Both the position numbers and the translations under genes were made by a program. A stretch of 64,000 nt of DNA from Dasypus novemcinctus (lineage: Eukaryota > Chordata > Mammalia > Cingulata > Dasypodidae): contig NC_080675.1 in the NCBI RefSeq assembly GCF_030445035.2, positions 70,076,544-70,140,543 on the forward strand. The letters run 5' to 3'. Positions 47,965 to 60,959 of the stretch are shown piece after piece. Each line of letters starts with the position of its first letter. The stretch's first letter is position 1. The notes beneath the pieces are model-generated. The model saw only the letters and a program-made list of their open reading frames with translations, made no database searches and was not told the origin of the DNA.

Positions 47965-48929
47965 TATTGTTTTATTAACAATGATTCATAAAATTAAATA
48001 AAGATACAAAAATTAATAATTAAGAGAACCAAGCAATTGGAAAAAAACATCTGAACAATTAAAAATACATAAAAATTAGATAATATTAATAGCATAAATT
48101 GTTAAATTTGCTAGAGTCTACAAATCATGGTAAATTTCAACTTTTAAAAATCTCTAAACTTTTGAATCTCTTGTTAATTTGAAGTACAAGCAATCATTAA
48201 GTGTGCTATATATAAGCAACATACCATACTATTAATGATGCAGAAAGATATTTAAAGGTTAATAAAATGAAATTCAACACTTTAGTATGGAGTGACAAAG
48301 ACAAGAATATACACACACTCAATCTGATTTTCACTACTGGTTAAGGTGTATATGGATATAAATGGCTTTTGCTTTCTTGTTAACAATAAAAGAAACATGA
48401 ATAATCTTTTTAAAAAAACTTTCTTGTCTATGAGGATAAAGAAGATGGGTGGTCATAAGAACTACGTGATAAACTGAATTCCATAAGGGGGCAAGCTCTT
48501 CTCAGGGGAGCAGAGAGTTGTGGAAGTTTCCATATTTGGACTCAATTACCTAGTCTAGTACTAGAAAGTACTTCCTTAAAAAGGAAGACTTCATGAAGAT
48601 GAGAGAAGCTTATCTGAGTTATTAATGACAGTGGAGGTTGGAAGAACAATTTTAATCTGGGAGAAAAATTCACAAATACAAAAATAACTTAGCTTGAAAT
48701 TTTTCTCCATTATACACATTCCAAATTTCTGTCAAGAAGGCAACAGTGGATGATAGGCTGCTGGAATGTATGTCATATTTTAACTTCCTCAGGTATTCTT
48801 TTAGTGATTGAATTTGAAAGCCCTGCTGGTGTTGAATCCAAAAGTAAACAAACAAACAAAAATGATCTGGAAATACAGCACCAATTTTCACCAGCTTACA
48901 TACAGAAGAACTCAAAAGGATGAGATTCT
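47965..48929. other. No assignable feature
   Basis: AT-rich with a short minus frame at 48670-48981 that I could not match to a family. Confidence 0.4.
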
Positions 48930-50300
48930 TGAGAACAATGAAACAGGAGTCAGATGTTGGTCTAAGCAAGATGGAACCCAATCTAAGTAAAACTATAGCC
49001 TAACAATACCTCTAAAGGACTTTTGTAAAAATATCCATGATCAGCTTCTTACCCTAACTGCCAACAAAGAAGAGAGATTGCGTTCCCTGGTAAAAAAAAA
49101 AACCTTAGATTTACTTTTTAATTTTAATGATCATGTGCAGAATACAATTAACAATTCAAGACAGAGGAATGAAGAGGACAATGTGATACTCTCAAATAAG
49201 AAAAAAAAAATTCCGTAGAAACAGAGGCAGGTAATGGAACTAGTAAGAAAATACTTTGAAACATTTGTTGTAATATCATTAAAGAATTTACAGAAAAGGA
49301 TGAAAACAATGGATAAAGAGATGGTAAATGTTGAAAGAGAAATAGAAACTCTAAAAAAAAACCACATAGGAATTCTGGAAATGAAAAATAAAATATCAGA
49401 AATAAAATTTACTGATATGGATGGACAAAGAAGCTGACAGGACACTGAGAAATAACAGAGCAATGAAACTGAAGTCATGAATACAAATTACGTAAGCTGA
49501 AATAATGAGAAAAGAATGGAAAAATAACAATTGGAACACCAGTGATATAACGATAAAATCAAAGAGCCCTTGTAGATGTGTATTTGAAGCTACAGAAAGA
49601 GAAACAAAGTAGGAAAAAAAATTGAAGACATAATGGCTAGAAATTGTAGAAAACCAAGAATCCCCAGATCCAAGAAGCTCAACAAATCCCAAACACGGTC
49701 AATTCAAAGAAAGTCATAGCTAGGCACATCAGAGTCAAATTGCTGAACACAAAATACACACACACACACACACACACACATGCAATGGCTGAGGATATGA
49801 AACAGTGTCACATTCCATGGAGGGAAACAAAGATAAGATTAACAAAAGAATTTCCATCAGGAAAATTAGCTCATGGATTAAGGCAAGTAAAACAAAAGCC
49901 ATAAAAATAGAAAAGAAGTACATTATCTTAATGCATAGAGTACATGTTTTGTATTAATGCAATTCCTAGGGAATCTAAAAAAAGTCTCAACTCTTTAAAA
50001 GTGAATTAAGTACGTATCAGGATATAATATAAATTTACCAAAACAAATTATATGTCTGTATATTAGCCATAGGGAACAGAAAAGGAGAAATATAGTGTCA
50101 TTTGCAATAGATTTAAGGAAGTTAACATAGGATTGAAACTACAACATGTTGCTGAAAGAATTAAAGAAAACTTAATTAATTGAAAGATACGATATCTTTA
50201 CGGATTATAATGCTCAACTGTTAAAATAGAAATCTACACAACTAGAACTATTAGATTCCAATAAAAATATTAGCAGGTGATATAAAAATTGAAATATCTT
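48930..50300 (+). repeat. Old L1 or HAL1 ORF1 region, sense
   Basis: Lysine/glutamate coiled-coil coding (49234-49437 frame: KNLQKRMKTMDKEMVNVERE) and the landmarks AAGCTCAACAAATCCCAAAC and GCACATCAGAGTCAAATTGC belong to L1/HAL1 ORF1. After 49950 come ORF2-like remnants. Many stops. Confidence 0.6.
49755..49780. repeat. (CA)n microsatellite
   Basis: About 13 uninterrupted CA units within the old LINE. Confidence 0.95.
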
Positions 50301-52189
50301 AACTTGGGAATAAATGACAAGTTGAAGTAACCAGTGAAAAGTGGAGCCAAGGAGGTATTCATGACAGTAGTGTGGGAGAAAGCAGAACAGCACATATTTC
50401 AATTTGCCTTTTCATTCTCTTTGGCATGTGAAAATTCTGTGTATTTCAATAGGAGGATAATGTGTTAAAAAAGACAATCAGTTCAAAATGAAGGGGTTAC
50501 AATCAATTCATTGAGTTCCTTTTATTCAAATGTTTAAAGAATAAAGAGGGGGAAATGAATTGGATAATTTGTGGAACTGAGAAAAAAAATGGAATTAAAT
50601 GACCAAATTACCTTACCATCAATTTTAGTAATTCATAACTACTGATATTTATAGGAGGAACAAAATCAGTAGGAGATACTTTTGATGAAAGAGTCCCAAG
50701 ACCATCCCCTTTGAAGATAATTGTGTAGCAGTTTTCATAGGAAGTTTATACCAAATAGATAAAATGTTAATATATAATAGACACTACCTACATTACTGTA
50801 ATAAACATCAATGTTTATATCCACAATATGGACATAAGTATCAGGTCTATTGGATAACGGTATTTTGATATCTATGTGCAGGCTGTTTTGCTTGCATTTA
50901 CTTGCATGTGTAGACATTCCAAATAATTAAAGAATTACATAATTATGAAAAGTTATGGTTAATGAAGGGAACAGGAAAAATGGTAGAGATAAATTTCTTC
51001 CTGTTATAAAATTAAGACAAATAATGTCATAAATATGATATACATTATCACACAAAAATAACTGCTCATGAACTGCGTTATTTTTAGCCTTTGGATTAGG
51101 AAACCAATTGAGATTATAATATTAGATAACTGAGATTTCCACTCTGATGAAACAGAATTCAAAAATACTACCTCTGTTAGGAATTGTCAAATTCTATTAG
51201 ATTTCTTCTGGTTTAGGTTTTATGACAGGAAAATATAATATAAACCTTAACATATTTTTAACTTTGGGAAAAGAAGGTAGAATATATCAGGAGAGTAAAA
51301 GTGGTTTTTTTGTTGTTGTTGTTCAGAGTTGATGTACACTATGAAATTCTGTGTTCAAAAAGACAAGATGATAAAAAAACCTGACTTTTATCAAAAGAAG
51401 CAAAACTCTTTCAGAGGTTTTGATTTTTCCAAAGCAGAATATTTAATTTGTAATTTTTTCATTTCTTTCACTTGGTACAATTTACTATTTTTTGAATAAC
51501 TATACAGACATGAATTAACAAGTAAATTTTCTCTCCTCTTTTCATGGATGAGGTTACTCGCTACAGTCTGACAAATTCGGAACAATGTTCCTGCTGGGGG
51601 AAGGGCAAGAATTAAATACTACAAAAGTTGTTCTTCCTCCAAATATGCAACAACTCTGGTCAACAAGAAATCCCTGCTAATCAATCCCCCACAAGTCTAG
51701 AGCTGTTGGAATTACACTTTTACTTCTCTTATAAAACTGGTAATCACTAGATTGAAAGAAATATCCCTAAAGGTCACTATTAATTTAACAGTTGTTTTAA
51801 ATATCCTTTTTAAATTCTACAAAATGCTATAAAGCTCTAAGTCTCACATTCCTGGAATATTTAGCAAAAGGGAAATAATTTTGTCAAGAAAAGTTCTAAT
51901 GAAAACTAAAGAAAAAAATTAAAGATAAAGTCCAAGCAAACAATAAATTATGTAAGTTGGAGTGAAGTTGCACTGACTCCTTTTCAGTCTCACTTAATGG
52001 CATGGAATCAATTAAGATGTAATGAGGTATGGTGAGATTCCCAATGAAACTGTTCTTAATAGTAGGTGTTAAAATGCAGGTGATGAGGGAGGTAATTAAG
52101 TTTTGTCACATTGCATATCATGACTTAAATATTAACAAAATAGAAAACAAATTATAAATTTATATTTTCTTTTATCTGTTATAAAAATA
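50301..52189. other. No assignable feature
   Basis: AT-rich stretch with chance frames up to 64 codons; no SINE, LTR or gene homology seen. A GTTGTT run at 51311-51322. Confidence 0.4.
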
Positions 52190-52376
52190 GGAAAGCAGAT
52201 GTGGTTCAATTGCGTGCCTCCCTCCCACATGGGAGGTCCAGGGTTTGGTTCCTAGTGCTTCTTAAAAAGAAGACAAGCAGACACAGAAAGCACACAACAA
52301 ACAGAAACAAGAGAGCGGATAGTGAACGCAAAACAATGAGGGGGTGGAATAAGTAAGTAAATAATAAATCTAAAAA
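52190..52376 (+). repeat. DAS-type SINE, shorter subtype
   Basis: GAAAGCAGATGTGGTTCAAT, CCCACATGGGAGGTCCAGGG and an A-rich 3' end with AATAAATCTAAAAAAA. Lacks the long middle of the 47.6-kb copy, so a different DAS subfamily. Duplication not clear. Confidence 0.8.
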
Positions 52377-54566
52377 AATATATGTACAATTTTAAAACTA
52401 TACTTGATACACATCGATTGCTTAAGTGGTAGTTAAAATTGTTTTTAAGTATAAACAGCTGAAAAACAAAGTTCTAATATTTTACAGTAATTGTTGTCCC
52501 TTATCAGTCCAAGAACACATTAATATATTTGTTCCAGATATATTTAAGCATGTTTTAACTAGTTAGGGGCATAGTTCTTTAATATTCTTCTTAGTTTAAT
52601 TTAAATAATCTCTTTAAAAACTATTATTATTTTGGACCATGACTATAATATAGTTCCTAGTCTCCAGTGTTTTGCAAAATACATAAGAATTCCATATACC
52701 AGTATTTAGTATTTGGTGGATTTTTTCTCCATAAAACCTTATCCTGGACACATTGGGAAAAATATGGTTCAATATAAGGTTACCACATGCTCATGATTAT
52801 CTCAACCTTATGCTCCAGTGATGATCCTTCTCTTTGTCTCAAACCCAAGTCCTATTTTAACACTACTTTTGCTGATACAGATTCTCTTGAATGCTGGACT
52901 TGTAGTAGCTCTCTTTTCCTGATTTTCCAGACTTGAAAGCTTGATCACTTATACTGACTGTTCAGCTTTCTCTTACTAGACTGATAGGATATCTCCTGAT
53001 TAGATTTTTATCATCAACAGATGGCAATGTCAGAGGAATGCTCTGGAAAAAATATAGGGAACTGACATTATTTATAATGTTTGGTATTTTGCTTAATTCA
53101 TTTCAGTTTTCCCAAAATATAGGTTAAAAAGTTGAGTATACTTGATTTATGGAGGTTTTTGTGCAAGTAAAACAGCAGCAACAACTACGATATTTGTGTT
53201 CAGATCTGTTGAGAAGCATGTGCTTTTTGTTAAAAAGAGAGCTTTTAAAATTCTAGATATTTTAAACCTATATTCTGGAAGGCATCAGTTTATATTTTAT
53301 TCTCTGTTATTAATCTGATATCAAGCATGTTACCTGAAAGCAATATCTAAGCTGTCTTTATGTACAGCCAGTTAAATTAGTACAAATAAACTGAATTAAA
53401 ACTCAGAATATTTTTGCCCTTTTGAAAGTTTTGTTTTGTTCATTATTTCAATAAAATAGACTGAAAAATGTGGAGATTTTTTGTTAAACCTTTTAGAGAA
53501 AATAATTATTAGGCAATAGTTTTATAAAATTGCTAATGGTGTGGATATAAAGAAAGGACTGCAATGTTTGATGTTTAGTTTTCTATAACTGAAACTTTAA
53601 CTTTAATTATAAGTCCTGAATCATTGCATTAAATTTTGGACTTCTTCATATATAATTTAATAACAATTAGGGCACATTAGGGTAGCTTGAAGCTACAGGA
53701 ATAGTCAAACAGAACTAATGAAATTATTCCAGGACAATTAATGATAAACAGTTTGCAGGGCAAGATAAATAGAAGGACAGGAAAAAGAATAGAGGAGAGA
53801 AAGACAAGATATGATCTTACCACATTAATCTGGGAATACATCAGTAACATCTTAATTCTGACTTTACTTCCAATATTTTCATATGAAAATACACTACCTT
53901 TCCATATTTTTCTTCAGTTGTAGTTTTCATGAATCAGATCACAGTTTAGGTTCTCATCTTTAAAGTTCAGAATTACGTATAGGACGCATTACCTTCCCTT
54001 ACTTTAAAATTCCCTCCCAGATATGAAGTGTCATTTTGAAATGTTAAGACAGTTTATGCCTTGGGTTCATAACTACCAAGTTTATCCTCACATTCCACAG
54101 ATGGCAATTCCTTTTCAAGTAACAAAAAAGAAATAATTTGATTATTGCATTCTTGTAGACTTAGTTAATTATGACTAACACTGAAGATCCAAAGCTAAAC
54201 AAAGCCCCAAGCAGGCAGTCTCCCTAAAGCATAATAGAAAAAGATGCAGTACAATATTTTTATTTCACATTAGATTCAGATTGTGTTTTTGATTATGGTT
54301 TACAGTGGCAACAGAAATGTTAAAAGAGCCATATGAGAGTATATTCATCCACACGAAAAAGCAAAACTAGGGAAGAAATCACTAATTCAAGGCTCTCTTG
54401 TTCCAATCTTTATTATGCAAAATGTATTCCCCAAGAAAGAAACATGATATGTTGAAGAGAAGTGAATATAATCCAGATTTCATAAATCTTCAGAAAAGCC
54501 ATCTGGGAAAGCAAATTTTAAAATGTCACTTAAAAAGATTATCTCACATTTGAATTTGTGTTTGTT
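52377..54566. other. No assignable feature
   Basis: AT-rich, no long frame. Nothing recognised. Confidence 0.4.
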
Positions 54567-54673
54567 TGTTGTCGGCTCTTTATCTGTTTTTTTTTCTTTA
54601 GGAGGCACAACCCGAGACCTCCCATGTGGGAGGCAGGCACTCAACTGCTTTAGGCACATCTGCTCTCTGAATT
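54567..54673 (-). repeat. DAS-type SINE fragment
   Basis: Minus strand reads AGCAGATGTGCCTAAAGCAG and CCTCCCACATGGGAGGTCTC, the tRNA-related head of the subtype at 52190, followed by an A-rich end. Confidence 0.75.
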
Positions 54674-54757
54674 ATTTTTATGTAAATAAAAACAACTCAT
54701 CTCACAAAGGCATAATAATATCATATTAGCAAATGCATGAGCAAATTATAAGAGCTA

Positions 54758-55160
54758 TGTCTTAGCTTTACATGTCTGCTACAAACTGATTGGCTTAAAC
54801 AATAGGAATCTATTGGCTCATAGTTTTGGAGACTAGAAGTCTAAAACACAGGGTATGTAAGGCTTTCTTCTGAAGTCTGTAACAATCTGATGGTGTTTTG
54901 CAGGAAATCTTTGGTGTTCTTTGGCTTGTAAATGCATCTCTGTGTCTATTGCATGGCAGTCTTCTCCTCTCTTTTTACTGATTGACTATATCTGAATTTC
55001 CTTTCCTTATAAGTTCTCCAATTATAGTAGATTATGCCCCACCACAATCAATTTGGTCAAAATATCTTCAAAAATCCTATTTACAAATGAGTTCAAACCC
55101 ACAGAAGCAGGGGTGAGGACCTGAACATGTCTTCACGGTGGACATGATCCAATCACTACA
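54758..55160 (-). repeat. MLT1/MST-like solo LTR, imperfect target duplication
   Basis: Plus-strand termini TGTCTTAGCTTTAC and CCAATCACTACA. Interior AACTGATTGGCTTAAACAAT and CACAATCAATTTGGTCAAAA fit MaLR LTRs. Flanks AGCTA (54753-54757) and GGCTA (55161-55165) differ at one base. Confidence 0.7.
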
Positions 55161-57339
55161 GGCTAATATCCTGAGTCTTTAGTGTTGAGCTGGCACAAAC
55201 ACAATTATCCCTTGAACTTTTCCATGGCTATATTCTTTTGGTCATATTTTATCAGTCACAATTAATTATTCCTTAGTTGTGTTTGTGCCAACAAAAACAC
55301 CTAAAGGTTCAGGGTACTAGTTTGTAGTATACCACACTGTTCTAATTAATTGAAAGTGATTATAATAAAAAATAAATAACATCAAAAAAGAGTGACACTA
55401 CTGGATAATTTTCACTTTAAAATAAAATAGCTAATTATACTTTCTTCTCTGGATGTTGTCTAGAGGTCTATGTGATTACTCTTTTATTAAATATGGTGAC
55501 TGACATAACTGAGAAATGTAAAAATAGAAAATATTATGTGTATTATGAAAATATCCCTGGTGAAAGAAGGACTCAATTCTTTCCAGAGGAGCATTGAGTG
55601 TGTTTAAACTTAATGAGGCAGTTGAATCTCTTTCCGTTTACCTTAGACATCAGACATGTGTGTTGTACTTGTTAGTATCTCAGAACTGGTAAGGAATATC
55701 TGGGACCTCTTCAAGGCAGGTATTTGGCCATTCTTGGCTAATGCTGCCCCATGTGACTAAAGATGCAATTATATGAAGTGAACATTAGATTTAAAAAAAT
55801 TAAAAAAATGAGCCCTCCAAATTTAGCGATAATTTTCTTCAAAGCAGTATAAAGGTGACCTTTCATTTAAAAATAAAAAATATAATTCTCCATGTTAGAT
55901 CAATTTGTCAGAAACTACCTGTCTATTATCCTTCAGTGTCATGCACAATCATGAGAGAAAAGTTAGTTTCCTTTATTCACTACATTGGGTAACACGTTAT
56001 GATATATATGCAAATTATGTCTATATTGACTCTTTCAGAGAATATAGAATGACTCCATATTTGAATTACCTTGGAAGGAAAGCATTTAGAGTTTATAATG
56101 AATACTAACATGCATGTGATCATTGCCTCTGGTTAAGCATTTTAAATTGATTTTCTAATTTAATCTTAATAACAACCCTATTTACAGGCACTATTATTTA
56201 CACAGTTTTAGATGAAGTAACTGAATGTTAGGGAAGTTAATTAACTTTTATAAGAGAGCAAGGCTTGTAAGAAATGGATCTGGTATTTAAACACCTGAAT
56301 TCTGATTCTATGTCCTACAGTATTAATCACATGGGCACACACAGTGTTTCAGGATTCCGCCAAGACATTAGGGCTGACACAAGAGCTTAAAGGTAAATAA
56401 AGAGAGTATTCTTTCAGTTACATAAAGGAAAGAAATTAGTAGGCCACAAGAACTTATCATGGCTGAAATGAGAACAGAGCTGGCCAAGTTCCACAACTGA
56501 GTCAATCAGAAATGTCATTACAGAAAACTAATAGAGATCATGGGAGCCAGAGTTAGAGAAACACACTGAGGTAATGGCTTGTGGGGCTGACAAAGAAGTG
56601 GGGCAAGGGAGTGTGGAACATATTTGTTCTGTTGCACCACGTTGTCTTCAGACAAATCATTACTCTAGCCCTGCAGGTAGGAATTTTCTATTGTTATACT
56701 CCCTCACACCTGACAAATGTGGCTTTTCTACTAGGCCCATCTGCATTTTAACCTGCATGAGACAAGACACACTACTTGAATTATATTTGGAGTAAGCAAA
56801 TGTATTCATTTTTCATGCCCTAGCAAAAATTTAACTCAATTCTGCTGCCAATAGAGCATAGTCTGACATCTGCAGGAGCAGATGGTCCTTGGTATTAGGA
56901 TATGATATTATTCTTCCAGAGTTGACAAGAAGACTGTTATCATAAATACAGAGAAAAAGATACCCATGTGGTATATGCCATGATTTAATTATGGTCATAG
57001 TTATCCTTAGGAGTATTTAAAAATTTGTAAATATTTTAAAGTATGACCATGATTGCAGTTGTGAAGTTCTAAACATCGATGATAACATCAAGGCATTTTT
57101 TTCTGTTAATTTGTTTACAGAATATCTATTCTGTACACAAACTGCTGTTGGATAATTAATGATTGATATCTCATAACCATCTGGAACAATACCTTCAATT
57201 GATTTAAAGTAGATTCACTACTAAATTGCATTAGAATAGACACAATAGCCAAAATGGTTAATTCATTTTTTACAATTTTGTTAAATCAATGTACAATAAT
57301 GTACTTAATCTTCTTCAACTGATAATTTCCAGTGTTTTA
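55161..57339. other. Mostly unassigned, one MIR remnant
   Basis: A MIR-type piece in antisense lies at about 56130-56330 (TTTAATCTTAATAACAACCC, GATGAAGTAACTGAATGTTA). An 18-bp imperfect inverted pair around GGCACAAACACAA occurs at 55187 and 55277. The rest shows nothing. Confidence 0.45.
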
Positions 57340-57600
57340 CCCTTTTAAGCAATGCTGCTGTGAAATACCTGTACATATATTTTGGTTTATGTAAACAATA
57401 TTCCTTTAGTAAAATGCTCAACAAATTAGACTATAAGGATCAATTTCCCTATTCTCATCTAAGTGAGATATTTTTAGGTGTGTCAATTTAAGTATCTTGA
57501 CAAAATAGTAACTCATGGCAATTTGTATCTCCTTGATTACTAATGAGGTTGAACAACTTATTGCCCATCTATTTTTATTCACTCCAATTGTGAATTTAGA
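57340..57600 (-). repeat. L1 fragment, antisense
   Basis: AATGCTGCTGTGAAATACCT, CTGTACATATATTTTGGTTT and TCCTTGATTACTAATGAGGT are antisense L1 3' landmarks. 57601-57939 is unassigned. Confidence 0.6.
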
Positions 57601-58109
57601 GCATTTTTTTCTACTGTTTTTTTTTTTTTTAAATATTCCTATCTTTGAATCATGGCTGGCTCAGTTGCTGCCTTGACTGACAGAATATGACCAAAAGAAA
57701 ATGGCCATGTAAGAAGTCAACTACTCTGAGACCATGAAGTAAATACTCCAGTTGAAAGTCCAAGCTAAGCACCCCCACCAAGGTGCCATATCTGCCAGTA
57801 AAGACATATTGGACCCTGCAGACCACTCTAAGACTAAACATTTATAAGTGACTTCACGTAGAATAGAAATATGACACTGTTGAATCATGGCCAAATTCCT
57901 GACCCAGAAAAACATGCAATAAAATAAAGTTGTTGTTCACAACCAGCAAGATGGCAGCTTGTGCTACAGGGCAGTTTGTAATCACCTAGAACACCTGTTT
58001 GTGGTCTCCAGGAGACCAGAAAAGCATTCTGCAAAATCCTTGAATGAATGGAAGGAAGAGACTACCCATATGCAGAGAAGATTCATGAGTAGAGCACACC
58101 ATGCCCCGG

Positions 58110-58880
58110 AGGCTGGTGCCCATCCTCCACTGACAGCACAAACCACCTGGGGAGTTATTTAGTGGATTGGAAGCTCCACTTCCCAAAAATGGGGGAGGAA
58201 GTGACAGTTGAGTACCAAATTTAGCTACTGATTAGTGAATTTGGCGGACTAAAGTATAATTCTAAGAAGAGGTAAAGTTTGAACCTGTCCAAGTCAGAAA
58301 GAGTCTGTAGCCACCATTTTACCTCTGCCCCAGGCACAAGGGGAGGCAGGGCAGACTGAAAATCACAGTGCTGATAGAGATGGCTTCTTTTCATCCAGGT
58401 CAGACTGTAGCTCTAGCATAAGCCCCAGCCCCACCTCCAGCAGGGAGGAAACTGGGGAGACCTGTGCCAGCATTTCCAGGAAAATACAGGCTGGTGATCA
58501 TCCTACTCTGGTGGCCCAAGCTGCCTCAGGAGGTATTCAGTAGCTGGAAGTGGATGCTCCATTTCCCAAAAACAGGGAAGGAAGAGACAGTCGGCCACCA
58601 ATTCCAGCTACTGATTAATGAATTTTGCTGGCTAAAATATAACCCTAAGAACAGCTAAAGTTGGAACATGCCCAAGTTAGAAAGAGGCTGGTAACCACCA
58701 TTTTAACTCTGCTGCCAGCATGAGGGGAAGCAGGGCTGAGTGAAAATCACAGTGATGGTAAGGACCAGTTTCTTTCACCCAGATTGGTCTGCAGCCCTAG
58801 CATAGGCTTCAGTCCCACCTCTAGCAGAGAGGAAGCCAGCGGGCTCTGCACCAGCCTCTTCAGGTAACTGCAGGTACATT
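58110..58880 (+). repeat. Two tandem ~384-bp units in the L1 5' UTR
   Basis: Paired landmarks recur at a spacing of 384 bp: GAAGCTCCACTTCCCAAAAA (58168) and GGATGCTCCATTTCCCAAAA (58551), then CTACTGATTAGTGAATTTGG and CTACTGATTAATGAATTTTG, then TGAAAATCACAGTG in each. Units span about 58110-58492 and 58493-58880. L1 5' UTR monomers carry promoter function in rodents; promoter activity here is inferred. Confidence 0.85.
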
Positions 58881-59188
58881 CAGCAGGCATAGACTCAGTC
58901 GGAAGTCTACCAGGGCAACTGCGGGCATTTTATACCTGCATGGCATAGATTGCTGCCCACACCTACAAGGAAGAAAGAGGTGTGAAGCTTCGTCAAGCTC
59001 TCAGGGCAACTATAGTCTAGGCCTGCATACCTTGGATTATTGTACACAACTGTGCCACTGTCCCTACCCCTGGCAAAGGTGGAAGTTTCATTGGTTCCTG
59101 AGAGATGAGCTAGGGAGAAAGGACAAGCCCTAAACTAAAGAGAGAAACTGCACCCAGAATAAACACATCCTACAAATAAAAAATTACA

Positions 59189-59582
59189 ATGCACAACAGA
59201 AAACAGGAAGATGTGGCCGAGTTAAAAGAACAAGATAAGCCTCCAGATGACTTAAAGGAGTTGAGACACTTAATCATAGCTGTTCAAACAAATCTCCTTA
59301 ATAAATTCAATGAAATGGCCAAAGAGATTAAGGATATTAAGAAGACATTGGATGAGCACAAAGAATTTGAAAGCATGAATAGAAAAATAGCAGATTTTAT
59401 GGAAAAGAAAGGTGAAATAAATGAAATTAAAAATACACTGGAATCATAATAATAGATTTGAGGAGTCAGAAGAAAGGATTAGTGAACTTGAAGAAATGGC
59501 CTCTGAAAGCAAACATACAAAAGAAAAGATGAAATAAAGAATAGAAAAAATTGAACAACGACTCAGCGAACTAAACAACATC
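59189..59582 (+). pseudogene. L1 ORF1 N-terminal coiled-coil part
   Basis: The frame 59189-59449 begins MHNRKQEDVAELKEQDK and continues as a lysine/glutamate-rich coiled coil characteristic of L1 ORF1p, the RNA-binding trimer of the L1 particle. It stops at 59447 but coiled-coil coding continues in a shifted frame to the insertion at 59583. Confidence 0.75.
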
Positions 59583-59594
59583 AAGAGATGTAGA

Positions 59595-60370
59595 CTGCCA
59601 TGACAGATGGCCCTTCTTTGGAGCTGGTGTTTCTGCGTGATGGAAATGGACTCAGAGGGGATCTCTTTTCACAAGACTTGCATGCTACTTTATTGGAATT
59701 GTAGTTGGTGCTGAGTTTAAGATATATGTAGGGGATTTGAATCTCTGGACTGATAATAGGACACCCAGGCCGAGAGCCTCAACAGACTTCAGCTCCTACA
59801 CTTTGACTTATTGGACTTACTCCACTCAGCTAACATGGAGTTGAAGAAGGTCAACCACCACAGCATGGAGCCTAGAGTGTCTACAACTAGAAGCGGGAAG
59901 AGTGCATCCAGTACCCATGTGGAATCTAAGCCCTCACTTGACATAGGTGTGCAATGGACACAACCAATCCAATGTCCACAGAGGAAATGTGAAATGGGTG
60001 TGGGAACGGTAGCCATGGGGGCTGCTGGGTGTGGGGAACGGGAGGAAGAGATGAGATGTGGAGGCGTTTTCGGGACGTGGAGTTGTCCTGGATAGTGCTT
60101 CACGGACAATTACGGGACACTGTAGATCCCCCCAGGGCCCACTGGATGGAACGAGAGAGAGTCTGGGCTATGATGTGGACCATTGACTATGGGGTGCAGT
60201 GATGCTCAGAGATGAACTTACCAGGTGCAATGGATGTATCACGATGATGGGAGAGAGTGTTGCTGTGGGGGGAGTAGGGGGTGGGGGCGGTGGGGTTGAA
60301 TGGGACCTCATATATATTTTTTAATGTAATTAAAAAATAATAATAATAAATAAATATTTAAAAAAAAAAA
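59595..60370 (+). mobile_element. Retroposed insert in L1 ORF1, 12-bp target duplication
   Basis: The 12 bases AAGAGATGTAGA lie at 59583-59594 and 60371-60382. The insert ends in an AAT-rich segment and a run of A and is markedly more GC-rich than the host L1. Its G-rich stretch GGGGGGAGTAGGGGGTGGGG near 60270 resembles the 3' UTR of young xenarthran L1 copies, so I read it as a 5'-truncated L1 3' end. Open frames inside, up to 106 codons, are on both strands and appear accidental. Confidence 0.8.
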
Positions 60371-60382
60371 AAGAGATGTAGA

Positions 60383-60912
60383 AACATATGTGTCATGGGT
60401 GTACCAGAAGAAGTGAAGGGAAAAGGGGCAGAAGGAATATTTGAAGAAATAATGGTAGAGTATTCTCCAAACCTATTGAAGGACACAGATATTCATGTCC
60501 AAGAAGCCCAATGTACTCCCATCCATATAAATCCAAATAGACCAACTCTGAGACACATACTAATCAAAACATCAAATGCCAAAGACAAACAGAGAATCCT
60601 GAGAGCAGCAAGAGAAAAGCAATGCATAACATATAAGGGATACCCAATAAGATTAAGGGCCAATTTCTCATCAGAAACCATGGAGGCAAGAAAACAGTCG
60701 TATGATATATTTAAGATACTGTAAGAGAAAAACTACCAGCCAAGAATCTTACATCCATTTTGAAAGACTGTCTTTCAAAAATGAAGGACAGTTTAGAATA
60801 TTCACAAATAAACAGAAACAGAGAGTTTCTAACCAAGAGGCCAGCTTTGAAGGATATACTAAAGGGTGTGCCTCAGCCCATAAAGAAAAGACAAGAGAAA
60901 CCTGGAAGAGAG
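60383..60912 (+). pseudogene. L1 ORF1 C-terminal part (RNA-binding and CTD)
   Basis: The frame at 60395-60724 contains GVPEEVKGKGAEGIFEE, NPNRPTLRHILIK and RILRAAREKQCITYKG, the signature of the ORF1p RRM and C-terminal domain. The continuation to 60912 is in broken frames. Confidence 0.85.
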
Positions 60913-60959
60913 TTCAGAAATGAAGATTATATTGATTAAAGTAAAAAGGTGTGAAAATA

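Noticed and set aside
59811..60095. 94-codon frame as a novel small protein
   Set aside because: Inside a retroposed insert that ends in poly(A); frames of similar size occur on both strands.
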